Origin: Niastella sp.
GTDB lineage: Bacteria > Bacteroidota > Bacteroidia > Chitinophagales > Chitinophagaceae
Length of the DNA: 10,757 nucleotides
Assembly: GCA_021154515.1 (NCBI GenBank)
Contig: JAJKIL010000120.1
Span: 1-10,757 of the forward strand
Direction of reading: 5' to 3'
Below, piece after piece: positions 1 to 8,600 of this stretch. The notes under the pieces are model-generated. The model had not been told where the DNA came from and ran no database searches. It saw only the letters and a list, made by a program, of their open reading frames with translations. How positions within the stretch are numbered: the stretch's first letter is position 1; each line of letters opens with the position of its first letter. Position numbers and translations under genes: made by a program.

Positions 1-2
1 AA

Positions 3-368
3 TTTTATGGAACTGAACCGGTGCATGGTTATGGGTTCGGACAGGATGAAGACCAGGGACAACTGGGCGCCTGGTATGTAATTGCCTCCATGGGCTTGTT
101 TGATGTAAAGGGATTGACTGATTCAAATCCACAAATGGGCATTGCCGGTCCGTTGTTTAACAAGATCACTATTCAACTCAATCAAAAATATTATCCCGGA
201 AAACAATTCGTGATTGAAACAAAAAATAACAGCGATCAACATCCGTATATTCAAACCATGCAACTGAATGGTAAAACCCTGCATCAGCCGTTTATTTCCT
301 TTGCAGATATTACGAAGGGTGGCAGGTTGTTGGTAAACATGGGGGAGAGGGGGGTGGATAAATATTAG
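3..368 (+). CDS. GH92 family alpha-mannosidase, C-terminal fragment (5' end outside window)
   Basis: The frame is open from the window's first bases, so this is the last ~121 codons of a longer gene; GH92 enzymes are usually over 700 residues. A GTG at 21 is internal, not a start. The family motif usually seen as GDEDNGxMSAWY appears here as GQDEDQGQLGAWY (bases 39-77). It is followed by a GPLF segment, a YIQTMQLNGK segment and a closing GGRLLVNMG, the order expected for the C-terminal lobe of GH92. The D-x-D in the motif (bases 45-53) is intact. From memory of the family, these aspartates are the proposed base of an inverting, calcium-dependent exo-alpha-mannosidase. Bacteroidota homologues are usually exported, but the signal region is not visible. 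The gene converges on the SusD gene, so it is not co-transcribed with it; a shared role in glycan use is inference. The end is G-rich (341-356) but reads through cleanly to TAG. Confidence 0.9.
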   Translation, partial: FYGTEPVHGYGFGQDEDQGQLGAWYVIASMGLFDVKGLTDSNPQMGIAGPLFNKITIQLNQKYYPGKQFVIETKNNSDQHPYIQTMQLNGKTLHQPFISFADITKGGRLLVNMGERGVDKY

Positions 369-421
369 TTGACCAGTTGACGAGCGCTGGTTTAACGTTC
401 TGCTTTAGTGATTCTAAGTTT

Positions 422-461
422 AAGTTATTAAGTTCGTAAGTTATTGAGTTTATTAGTTATT
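422..461. repeat. Degenerate 8-base tandem repeat, five units
   Basis: Five consecutive octamers run without gaps: AAGTTATT, AAGTTCGT, AAGTTATT, GAGTTTAT and TAGTTATT. Every unit has AGTT at its positions 2-5. A partial AAGTTT (416-421) precedes the array. It lies between the convergent GH92 and SusD genes, in no plausible reading frame. Its function is unknown; it could be a remnant of slippage or a dispersed intergenic repeat. Confidence 0.6.
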
Positions 462-473
462 GTTGAACGGGTA

Positions 474-521
474 AAGAAGTAGGAAATATGAAATTCGCGA
501 GATTCCTATTTCCTACTTCTT
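474..521. terminator. Inverted repeat in convergent spacer, candidate bidirectional terminator
   Basis: A perfect 14-bp inverted repeat (arms 474-487 and 508-521, AAGAAGTAGGAAAT against its complement) encloses a 20-base loop. It starts 19 bases past the SusD stop on the minus strand and about 105 bases past the GH92 stop on the plus strand, where a bidirectional terminator would be expected. On the plus strand a T run follows only at 535-539. On the minus strand there is no clean U tract, so efficiency is uncertain. The decamer TTCCTACTTC within the right arm (510-519) recurs directly at 524-533, giving the left arm two possible partners. It may instead be a dispersed palindromic repeat. Confidence 0.45.
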
Positions 522-539
522 ACTTCCTACTTCGTTTTT

Positions 540-2009
540 CTAGTTAGCATCCCACCACATCTTTGTATAAATTAAAGCAATGCCCGGGAAATTGGCATTT
601 CTTGTTACTTCACCGCTGGGATATATTAAGCGTTCAGGCATTCTTTCTGCTCCCAATGTACTCGCTGCGGAGGTGGTAAAGAAATCAGGGTAATTGGTAC
701 GGCGCCATTCTGTAAAGGCTTCAAAACCCTGGTTGCCCGTCATGGCCAGCCATTTTTGAATAATAATGGCCCTGATCTGTGCCTGCGTTCCGGCCGGCCA
801 TTGTGCGGCTGGTGCAGAAGCTATATACGTGGCTGCGCCTGGCACACTATAAGAATTAAAACTCGCCTCAATACCTTCCGTGAACAAAGTCTGGGCGGGC
901 ACACCTGTATTCAACCAGCCTCTTACCACTGCTTCTGCCTGTAGAAATTTACTTTCCGCGGCCGACATAAATTTAACCGGGGCATTGGCTGATTTGTCGT
1001 CCCGTCCATTGGCGCCAACCACAGGCGAAGGAAATGAGTACATGGTGCTGGCGGAGCTTCTGTAAGATCCCTGTTTGATGCCGATGATAGAATCAACGCC
1101 CGCTGCGTTCGTGAACCGGTTAAAAAATACATCAGCGCGTGGATCATTATTTTGCGTCATGAATTTGGTCACTGTTTCACTGGCCACTATGTTCTGGGTT
1201 CGGCCCAGGCCAAGCATTTCAGAAAACAGGGGATTTTGATTGCCACCGATAGCGCTGTAATTGATCTGGGCATCCTGTTCCAGGAAGAGCGTAGTGTCAC
1301 TACTTAATGATGCTATACCGGCCGCTGCTTTTTGTGGCGCTACTTCCGACAAACGTAAGTACGCCCGTAATTTAAAGGTATTGGCAAAACGCAGCCATTG
1401 TTCCATATCACCCTGAAAGATCAGGTCATCGCTGGAGGGCGTTACTTCTGCGTTAACATCTATTAATGATATGGCGCGGTCTACATACGCAAAGATGCTA
1501 TCGTATACTTGTTGTTGTGGTGTATATGTTGGATTGGTAATATTAGGCGTGGCGGCCTGGGTTAAAGGCACATCGCCAAACGCATCGGTGGCTAACTGCA
1601 TATCATAGGCTTTCATTAATAAGGCGATGGCAGTATACTGGTCTAAACTTTGTTTCCCCTGCGTTAGATTCAATATTTCCTGAATGTCCTGTAGCGCATC
1701 GGAATACATCATGCGCCATACCCGGTCAAAATCAGTAGTGGTGCTGGCGTATTGATCTATGCTTCTATATTGTGAAGATTTGGGATTTTGTGTCCAGAAC
1801 TGCGCCCAAAAGCTGCCATAGATCTGAAGCGGGTTGCCCAGTACATGTCCTATTGCTGCCTGTACAGCAGGCAATAACAGATCGGGTGTTGCGGTAGTTG
1901 ATAAATTAGGATTTGTATTCGTATCCAGGTATTTCTTACAGCCGGCAAAGCCGATGGCGGTAACAACCAACAGTACAATGCAGCATTTTTTTATATAATG
2001 AGTTGTCAT
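540..2009 (-). CDS. SusD/RagB-like nutrient-binding outer-membrane lipoprotein
   Basis: A 489-residue protein, normal size for the family. The N-terminus is a lipoprotein signal: KK, then a hydrophobic stretch (residues 9-22), then a lipobox ending in Cys24 followed by KKYLDTNTNPN, the usual SusD opening. After it come DLLLPAVQ, a FWAQFWTQNPKSSQYRSIDQY region, and helical TPR-like segments. The C-terminus has PERLIYPSGEVTRNANFP and ends in KMWWDAN; this pattern fits the SusD-like_2 type subfamily. SusD proteins sit on the cell surface as a hinged lid over the SusC barrel and bind the nutrient before import. The ATG at 2007-2009 is preferred because the signal peptide follows immediately and the upstream gene ends 17 bases earlier. 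There is no Shine-Dalgarno; the region ahead of the ATG is AT-rich, as usual in this phylum. Two further cysteines (9, 10) lie inside the signal peptide and would be cleaved off. The substrate cannot be read from the sequence. Confidence 0.95.
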   Translation of the reverse strand: MTTHYIKKCCIVLLVVTAIGFAGCKKYLDTNTNPNLSTTATPDLLLPAVQAAIGHVLGNPLQIYGSFWAQFWTQNPKSSQYRSIDQYASTTTDFDRVWRMMYSDALQDIQEILNLTQGKQSLDQYTAIALLMKAYDMQLATDAFGDVPLTQAATPNITNPTYTPQQQVYDSIFAYVDRAISLIDVNAEVTPSSDDLIFQGDMEQWLRFANTFKLRAYLRLSEVAPQKAAAGIASLSSDTTLFLEQDAQINYSAIGGNQNPLFSEMLGLGRTQNIVASETVTKFMTQNNDPRADVFFNRFTNAAGVDSIIGIKQGSYRSSASTMYSFPSPVVGANGRDDKSANAPVKFMSAAESKFLQAEAVVRGWLNTGVPAQTLFTEGIEASFNSYSVPGAATYIASAPAAQWPAGTQAQIRAIIIQKWLAMTGNQGFEAFTEWRRTNYPDFFTTSAASTLGAERMPERLIYPSGEVTRNANFPGIALIYTKMWWDAN

Positions 2010-2026
2010 AGTTCAATTTTTAACGG

Positions 2027-5000
2027 TTAGAAACTGGCGCTTATATTAAATCCAAAATTCCGTTGGGAAGGCTGTGCAGTGAAGTCGAATCCCTGCAGGT
2101 TGGTGGCGCCCGCCGAATTGATTTCAGGGTCAACATATTTGTTGACAGAAGGCGTCCATAAAAACAGGTTGTTCCCGAATAAGCCAAAGGTCAGATCGCC
2201 GAAGGGGCCATTTTTAAGCGCGCTTTTCTTCAATTTATAGCTCAGGCTTACTTCCCGTAGTTTAACATAGGAAGCGTCGAGCACATTGCGGCCATAAGGC
2301 AGGTCACTGAAGTAATCCTGCGGTAACATTTTAATCGTTGTATTTTGTACCAGTTTATTGGTGGCGTCATAATAAACGGAATTGGGGAATACATAAGGTT
2401 CGCGGCCATGTTCTGCTGTTTCCCAGGCCGTTCCGTTGAAATCGATTATATCCTTGGTGCGCGAAACAAACTGCCCGCCGCTTTTTCTATCGAAAAGAAT
2501 ATTAAAGCTCCATTGTTTGTAACGCACATTGGCGCCCAGTGAGGCTACGTATTTGGGATTGTAAGAACCAAAATAAATAGCGCCGGTAGTTTCAAGCGGA
2601 AGACCGGTTTTGGGATCAACGATCACTCTTCCCTGGTCATCGTGTTGAATATCTACCCCATAAAAAGTGCCATATGGTTTTCCTTCAGCCGCTACGGCCG
2701 CCATATCTGCCAGCCCGCCCAGTGACACCTGGGTTACACCTTCCTGTTGCAGGTCAACCACCTTGTTGCGGTTACGGGTGTAGGTTCCATACAGTTCAAG
2801 CGAAAAACCTGATGAGGTGCGGATGGGGGTACCGCGCAAACTTAATTCTATACCCTTGTTTTCTACAATACCGCCATTGATCACCTTGCTGGTAAAACCT
2901 GATGATTCAGCGATCGGAATGGTGAGTATCTGGTCTTTTGATCTGTTTTTGTAAACGGAGAAGTCAACATACAGGCGGTTATTCCAGAGATTCATTTCCG
3001 CACCAATTTCATAGGCGGTGGTGATCTCTGGTTTTAAATTGGGATTACCGATCCGTCCGTACCGGGTTAGGCCGGGTACGCCGTTAAAAGGAAAAGTAGT
3101 GCTGCCAAAGCTGCCGTCTATTTCAGCCCGTGCATAATAGTTGTTAAGCAGGAATGGATTGGCATCGTTACCCACCTGGGCTACACTGGCCCGTAACTTA
3201 CCATAATTTAACACATCGCCAATTTTCCCGTCTTTCAGCAATTCAGAAAAAACAAAAGAAGCGCTGGCGCTGGGATAAAAGAAAGAGTTGTTGTTTTTGG
3301 GCAGGGTAGAAGACCAGTCGTTCCGCGCGGTGAGGTCAAGGAAGATGAGATCTTTATACCCCATAGTTAATTGCGCATACAGACCCATTAAACGGCGCTG
3401 GCTGTATTCATTGAAATTATATAAGGGACCATTGCTGTTATCTAGGTTATACCAGCCTGGTACAATAAGCCCGAAAGATTCGTTGGTGCTTGCATCCAGC
3501 AGGGAGGAGGTCCGTTGGCGCAGGTTGTGTCCTATCATCAGGCTGCTGGTAAAATTGCCGAAATCTTTTTTGGCAGTGACCATCAGGTCATGTACCACTT
3601 CACTGACGTTAAAAGTATTTTCCCGGTATTGACCTACTTCCGAGTGTGCATTGAACCGGCCATAATTACCTGTTGTTTCATCCCACGGGTAATAATTGAA
3701 TTTCGGGTATTTGAATCTTCTGCGGTCGCTATATACGTCAGCACCGATCCGTTCTACGATATTCAACCATTTCAGTGGCTTATAGTTGATGGTGAAATTG
3801 CCGGTCACCCGGTCAACATCATTCTCATTCTTATAATTTTTTAATAACCAATAAGGGCTCACGGTGTAGGCGGCATAAAAGCCATACACCGGTTCACCCC
3901 GGGCATTCAGGAACCCATAACCATAATAAGGATTATTCAGGTCACCCATTTTATCAAGGGGTATATCCCGCGGTGTTTGCAACACGTTGTCAAACACTGA
4001 ACCGGGGCCCTGCCCGCCCTGTACCAGGTTACTGTTAACGCGGCTGTAATTAATGCTTACGCTGGTAGAAAAATTATTATTCAAATTAGCAGTACCGTTA
4101 AACCGAACATTGTACCGGTTGTAGGTATCCTTGTTATAAGGCATAATGCCATCCGAATTCAAACTATTGAGCGATAAATAGAATGTTGTTTTTTCGCCCG
4201 AGCCGGCAAATGAAACGGTATTGCTGATGCCTTTACCCAGCTCAAAGAAATCTTTAATATTGTCTTTTTGAGCGGAATACGGCTTTTTCAAACGTACGCC
4301 ATTGATCTCCTGGCCCCATTCCTGTAGGGAGTCATTAAATGGAAAACCCCAGCTCCAGTTTTCAATTGGATCATTATAATATTCATTTTTTCCATTGGCG
4401 TCAGAACCAACCTGATAACCCTGCCCATATCCGTTTTGCAGTTTGGGCAGTTTTAAAACGTTTGAGAATGTAACGGTTGAACTAACGGTCACTTCATTTT
4501 TTTGTCCCTTGCGCCCAGACTTCGTTGTAATAACAACGGCGCCGTTAGAGGCGCGGGAACCGTAGAGGGCGGCGGCTGTTGGGCCCTTCAGTACGGTGAT
4601 GGACTCAATGTCTTCGGGATTAATATCGTTTCCACGATTACCGAAGTTAACGGTGCTTCTGGGGTCAACCACACCGCTGTTTTGTGAGGTGCGCAGATCA
4701 CTGCCACCCAAAAAATCTGAGTTATCGATAGGTATACCATCTACTACAATGAGTGCCTGGTTGTTACCACTGATGGAAGAACCGCCACGTAATACAATCC
4801 GGGTAGAACTGTTGGGGGCCCCGCCAACGCTGGTAATATTCACCCCGGCCACCTTGCCTTGTAAGGCACTTAACGGACTGGTACTGCGGCCATTCAACAG
4901 TTCGTCGCTTTTTACTACAGGTGCCGAGTAGCCCAGCGAGCGTTTGTCGCGCCGGATGGCATTGGCGGTAACAATCGTTTCCATCAGGGTGCCGGCTTCA

Positions 5001-5344
5001 ACCTGTAAGGATACGTCAATAACGGTACGGTTCCTTATTGGTACTTCCATGGCCTGGTAGCCAACAATGCTGAATACCAGGGTGGCATTGCCTTCTACAT
5101 TGTTGAACCGGTACAAACCTTCTGCATCTGTGGCGGTACCTATAGTGGTTCCTTTTACCGTTACAGAAACGCCCTGCAACGGCTGCTGGTCGTTAGCGCC
5201 GGTAACTTTTCCGCTTACGGAAATAAATCGTTTACCGGGAATGTTGTTGGCTGCTGTGTGTAATGATAGATTGAGAAGAAAGAGAAGGATAATAATACAT
5301 GGAAAGATCACTGAGTTGCTTTGGTTGGCATCAATGCTTTTCAT
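2027..5344 (-). CDS. SusC/RagA-like TonB-dependent outer-membrane transporter
   Basis: A 1105-residue protein, typical for SusC. It has a signal peptide with hydrophobic residues ~13-30 and likely cleavage near HTAA (29-32). A carboxypeptidase-regulatory-like beta domain follows (~42-115). A TonB-box-like METIVTANA segment is at ~121-129. The plug domain (~137-275) carries the family signatures RIVLRGGSSI, ALIVVDGIPID and LKGPTAAALYGSRASNGAVVITTK. The remainder is the 22-strand barrel, ending in Phe (ISASF) as outer-membrane barrels do. It imports oligomers delivered by its SusD partner, powered by TonB-ExbBD. There is no STN signalling domain between signal peptide and beta domain, so direct anti-sigma signalling is unlikely. 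The ATG at 5342-5344 is kept although the n-region is long (about 12 polar residues), because no better in-frame start precedes the hydrophobic core. It is first in a two-gene operon with the SusD gene. Candidate promoter and leader elements lie in 5373-5502. Confidence 0.96.
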   Translation of the reverse strand: MKSIDANQSNSVIFPCIIILLFLLNLSLHTAANNIPGKRFISVSGKVTGANDQQPLQGVSVTVKGTTIGTATDAEGLYRFNNVEGNATLVFSIVGYQAMEVPIRNRTVIDVSLQVEAGTLMETIVTANAIRRDKRSLGYSAPVVKSDELLNGRSTSPLSALQGKVAGVNITSVGGAPNSSTRIVLRGGSSISGNNQALIVVDGIPIDNSDFLGGSDLRTSQNSGVVDPRSTVNFGNRGNDINPEDIESITVLKGPTAAALYGSRASNGAVVITTKSGRKGQKNEVTVSSTVTFSNVLKLPKLQNGYGQGYQVGSDANGKNEYYNDPIENWSWGFPFNDSLQEWGQEINGVRLKKPYSAQKDNIKDFFELGKGISNTVSFAGSGEKTTFYLSLNSLNSDGIMPYNKDTYNRYNVRFNGTANLNNNFSTSVSINYSRVNSNLVQGGQGPGSVFDNVLQTPRDIPLDKMGDLNNPYYGYGFLNARGEPVYGFYAAYTVSPYWLLKNYKNENDVDRVTGNFTINYKPLKWLNIVERIGADVYSDRRRFKYPKFNYYPWDETTGNYGRFNAHSEVGQYRENTFNVSEVVHDLMVTAKKDFGNFTSSLMIGHNLRQRTSSLLDASTNESFGLIVPGWYNLDNSNGPLYNFNEYSQRRLMGLYAQLTMGYKDLIFLDLTARNDWSSTLPKNNNSFFYPSASASFVFSELLKDGKIGDVLNYGKLRASVAQVGNDANPFLLNNYYARAEIDGSFGSTTFPFNGVPGLTRYGRIGNPNLKPEITTAYEIGAEMNLWNNRLYVDFSVYKNRSKDQILTIPIAESSGFTSKVINGGIVENKGIELSLRGTPIRTSSGFSLELYGTYTRNRNKVVDLQQEGVTQVSLGGLADMAAVAAEGKPYGTFYGVDIQHDDQGRVIVDPKTGLPLETTGAIYFGSYNPKYVASLGANVRYKQWSFNILFDRKSGGQFVSRTKDIIDFNGTAWETAEHGREPYVFPNSVYYDATNKLVQNTTIKMLPQDYFSDLPYGRNVLDASYVKLREVSLSYKLKKSALKNGPFGDLTFGLFGNNLFLWTPSVNKYVDPEINSAGATNLQGFDFTAQPSQRNFGFNISASF

Positions 5345-5372
5345 ACGCGGTTAGTTTAAATGGTGCATAAAC

Positions 5373-5410
5373 ATCTACCAGGCCTGGTAAATACCAGGGC
5401 TTTAGTAGAT
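5373..5410 (-). promoter_or_regulatory. Structured leader element upstream of susC-like gene
   Basis: The element lies 29-66 bases ahead of the susC start. The heptamer TACCAGG occurs at 5376-5382 and 5392-5398, with its complement CCTGGTA at 5383-5389 between them. The central copy can pair with either neighbour: 5383-5389 with 5392-5398 forms a 6-7 bp hairpin, or 5376-5389 is a perfect 14-bp palindrome. ATCTAC (5373-5378) and GTAGAT (5405-5410) form an outer stem that is compatible with the first hairpin and competes with the palindrome. It could be an RNA switch in the leader, or a DNA operator for a dimeric regulator. The pairings are visible in the sequence; any regulatory role is inference. 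Confidence 0.4.
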
Positions 5411-5469
5411 TTAACAAAATAATTGCAGAAAAATTCATGCCCCGGTCGGATCAACTATGCATGAGGTAA

Positions 5470-5502
5470 CGCAAATTATATAGGCGGCGTGATGAAGAAA
5501 AT
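5470..5502 (-). promoter_or_regulatory. Candidate promoter for the susC-susD operon
   Basis: Read on the minus strand, TATAATTTG (5480 down to 5472) resembles the Bacteroidota -7 element TAnnTTTG and also contains TATAAT. ATTTTC (5502-5497) is a weak -33 (TTTG-like) element about 16 bases upstream. A start near 5465 would give a leader of about 120 nt containing the structured element at 5373-5410. A weaker alternative, TTATTTTG (5422-5415), would start transcription almost exactly at that element. Neither is a strong consensus match. Confidence 0.33.
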
Positions 5503-5540
5503 TATGCGAAAGTTCTTTATTCGTTGTGTATTAATCTACA

Positions 5541-5570
5541 ATAAAAAAGCATCCCGATGAATCGGGATGC
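5541..5570 (-). terminator. Intrinsic terminator of the RND efflux operon
   Basis: On the minus strand GCATCCCGA and TCGGGATGC form a perfect 9-bp GC-rich stem around a TTCA loop. Six T residues (A run at 5543-5548 on the plus strand) follow at once. It begins about 48 bases after the RND stop codon and about 200 bases before the susC start, so it should isolate the efflux operon from the susC-susD operon. This is a textbook rho-independent terminator. Confidence 0.9.
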
Positions 5571-5618
5571 ACCATTCCTGAAAATGAACCTGTCTATCGT
5601 ACTTGTCCTTCCTTATTA

Positions 5619-8600
5619 TTAAACTACATGTACCGGTGTAAAACCATCTTCGCTTTCAGCTGGTTTATACTCTTCTGTCATTAATTCCTCGATGGTTTTT
5701 TGTTGTTTTCTGCTTTTTCTGCGTTGGATCCAGTGGTCGAAAATGGCATAGATAACAGGTACAATGATCAGCGTTAGGAACAGCGAACTGATCAATCCGC
5801 CTATAATTACCCAGGCCAACCCATTTTTCCATGTCGCACCGGGGCCGGAAGCAAGGGCGATGGGCAGCATCCCGAACACCATTGCAATGGTTGTCATCAA
5901 AATAGGGCGAAGCCTGGCATGGTTTGCCTGTATCAACGCTTTATAAGTAGATTCTCCGGCCGCTTTACGATGGTTGGTAAAGTCTACCAGCATGATGGCG
6001 TTTTTACAAACCAGGCCGATCAGCATAATGATACCCAGGATGGTAAATATATTCAAAGAGTTGTCGGTTAATGCCAGTGCCAGCAGGGCGCCGATAAATG
6101 ACAGTGGTACAGAGAACAATACTACCAGTGGATATACAAAGCTGTCGTATAACAATACCATCACGAGGTATACCAGCAGGATGGCAGCCAGTAGCGCTAC
6201 GCCAAGTGTACCAAATCCTTCTGTTTGATTTTCCATATCGCCACCCCACACATAGCTTACCCCGGCAGGCTTTCTCAGTTTTTCAAAAGCTTTCTGCCAT
6301 TCCCCGGCCACTGTACCTGATGGGCGACCCACCGTTTGACCCTGGATGGTTACAGATGGACTTTTATCTCTACGTTCTAACTGGCTGGGGCCCGATGATT
6401 CTGCGATCGTGGCGAACTGCGATAATTTGATGCGCTGGCCCTGGTCATTTACAAATTCAAGGTTCCGTACATCTTCAATATTCGATCTGTTGAAACTGTT
6501 ATAGCGGATGTTGATGTCATATTCATATTCACCTGCTCTGAACTTACCATCGGTGTTGCCATTGAAGGCAGTTTGCATGGTAGTACCCACTGTTTGAAGC
6601 GTTAAACCCAGACTGGCCATTTTATCCCTGTTAACCTGCACATTGATCTCGGGGTTACCGGCTTCTACCGTGAGCTTGGTCTCTGTGGCGCCTTTTATCT
6701 TTTTCAATTCCTCATGCGCGGCATTGGCAAATGCCATGGCGCTGTCGAGGTTGGGCGCCATAACAACCAATGCCAGGGGGGCATTATCGGCAGTACCTAA
6801 TATCCCTATCGGCGTTGTTTTAACTTTGGTGCCTACCAGCTCGTTTTGCAATGCTCTTTTTATTTTGGCGGCATATACATACGAATCATCCGTGCGGTGC
6901 TTTTCATCGACCAGCTTTACACGGATCTCTGATTTGTAGGCAGTAGACTGGCTACCGGCCATTCCATCACTCGATTGACCTACAGTAGTAACCAGGTCTA
7001 CGACTTCGGGCTTTTTACGTAAAAAGGCTTCTGCTTTTTGTGTCGCCTGGTTGGTTTGCTCAATGGACGCGTCTTTCGGTAATTCCATCTGCACCAGGAA
7101 TTCGCCCCTGTCGCTTTTGGCGAAGAACTCACCACCAATAAAACCGCCGGCCAGCATATATAAAGAACTAACAAAAAGTACCACTACAATGGCCAGAGTG
7201 ATGCGTTTGTGCTTCAATGCCCATTCCAGGATGTTGCTGATCCAGTGGGTGAAAGCCGTAAGTCCTTTTTCAAAACCGAGGATAATTCTGCCGAAGATGG
7301 TCTTACCGGTAAGATGTTCCAGTTTTCCAAACCGGGAAGAAAGCCAGGGCACGATGGTAAATGATGATAATAATGATAACAGCGTGGCGATAATAACGGT
7401 TACACAGAACTGTTTTATGATGTTTGATACCAAACCGGTGCTCAGTGCAATAGGTAAGAAAACTACTACAATTACCATCGTGATGGCAGTAACGGTAAAC
7501 CCGATCTCTTTGGTGGCTTCGAAGGCGGCGCGAACGCGGTTTTTACCCATTTCCATATGCCGGTAAATGTTTTCAAGCACCACAATGGCGTCGTCGACCA
7601 GGATACCTACCACCAGTGAAAGACCTAACAGGCTCATCAGGTTCAATGTATACCCCAACAAGGCCATTCCAATAAACGTAGCGATCAAAGACGCGGGGAT
7701 GGATACCATTACGATCAACGAGTTCCTTATGCTGTGCAGGAAGAACAACATCACAAAAGCAACCAGCACCACAGCCAGCAACAGGTCGTGTACAACGCTG
7801 TCAGCTGCTTCCAGGGTGAACACGGTACTGTCGTTTGCAATATCCAGTTTTAAATTGCTGGCGCCATATTGTTGCTCCAGCGAGGTAATTTTCTTTTTGA
7901 TCTCTTCTGCCACGGCCACCGCATTGGCATCAGATTGTTTTATGATCTGTAAGGCAATAGAATTCTTCTGGTTAACCCGCGATATCTTTTCCACTTCCTT
8001 TTGGGCATCCTGTACATCGGCAACGTCTGACAGCCGAACGGCTATTCCGTTGCGGGATGTGACCACCAGGTTGCGCAGATCGTTTACATTTTTATATTTA
8101 CCCGATAACCGGACGAGGATACTTTGTTCACGGGTTTGTACATTACCGGTAGGGAAATCGAGGTTGGAACCGAGGACGATCTGCTGCACCTGCGGAATGG
8201 ATAATCCATAACCCTTTAGTTTTTCTGCATCCAGGCTTACCTGTATTTCTCTTTCCTGTCCTCCAATCAGATTTACCTGCGCCACGCCGTTTACGCGTGA
8301 AAGGGCAGGGCTGATACGCTTGTCGACCAGGTCAAAGAAAGCCGATTCGTCCATTTTGGCTGAAGCGGATAAAGTAAGGATAGGAAGATCGCTCAGCGAA
8401 AATTTAACGAGCGATGGTGGATCCACATCATCGGGTAAGTCTTTTAAGATCGCATTGATCTTTCTTTGCGCATCGTTCAAAGCATAATCTGCATCGGCGC
8501 CGCTGTTCAGGTTGAGCGTCACCAATGAAATATTTTCGAATGATTTAGATTCCAGCTTCTTGATATTTTCCACCGCAGCTACCGCATCTTCAATTTTCTT

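Noticed and set aside
341..356. G-rich tract at the end of the GH92 gene as a possible frameshift or programmed slippage site
   Set aside because: The annotated frame gives a plausible family C-terminus (GGRLLVNMG then a short tail). The alternative frame I checked through the tract does not restore a more typical ending.
372..391. ACCAG / CTGGT inverted repeat just after the GH92 stop, as a possible terminator
   Set aside because: The stem is only five base pairs, the loop is 10 bases, and only TTTAAC follows. It is too weak to call.
5435..5464. Inverted repeat TCATGC / GCATGA with an 18-base gap, near the possible 5' end of the susC mRNA
   Set aside because: A 6-bp match with a long loop is expected by chance in a spacer this size, and there is no supporting context.
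7051..8211. Long plus-strand open frames (171 and 214 codons) in one frame, separated by a single stop
   Set aside because: They lie entirely antisense to the RND gene, whose family motifs are unambiguous. The predicted peptides are Ser/Thr/Ile-rich with no recognisable domain, as expected for a shadow of codon bias in the true frame.
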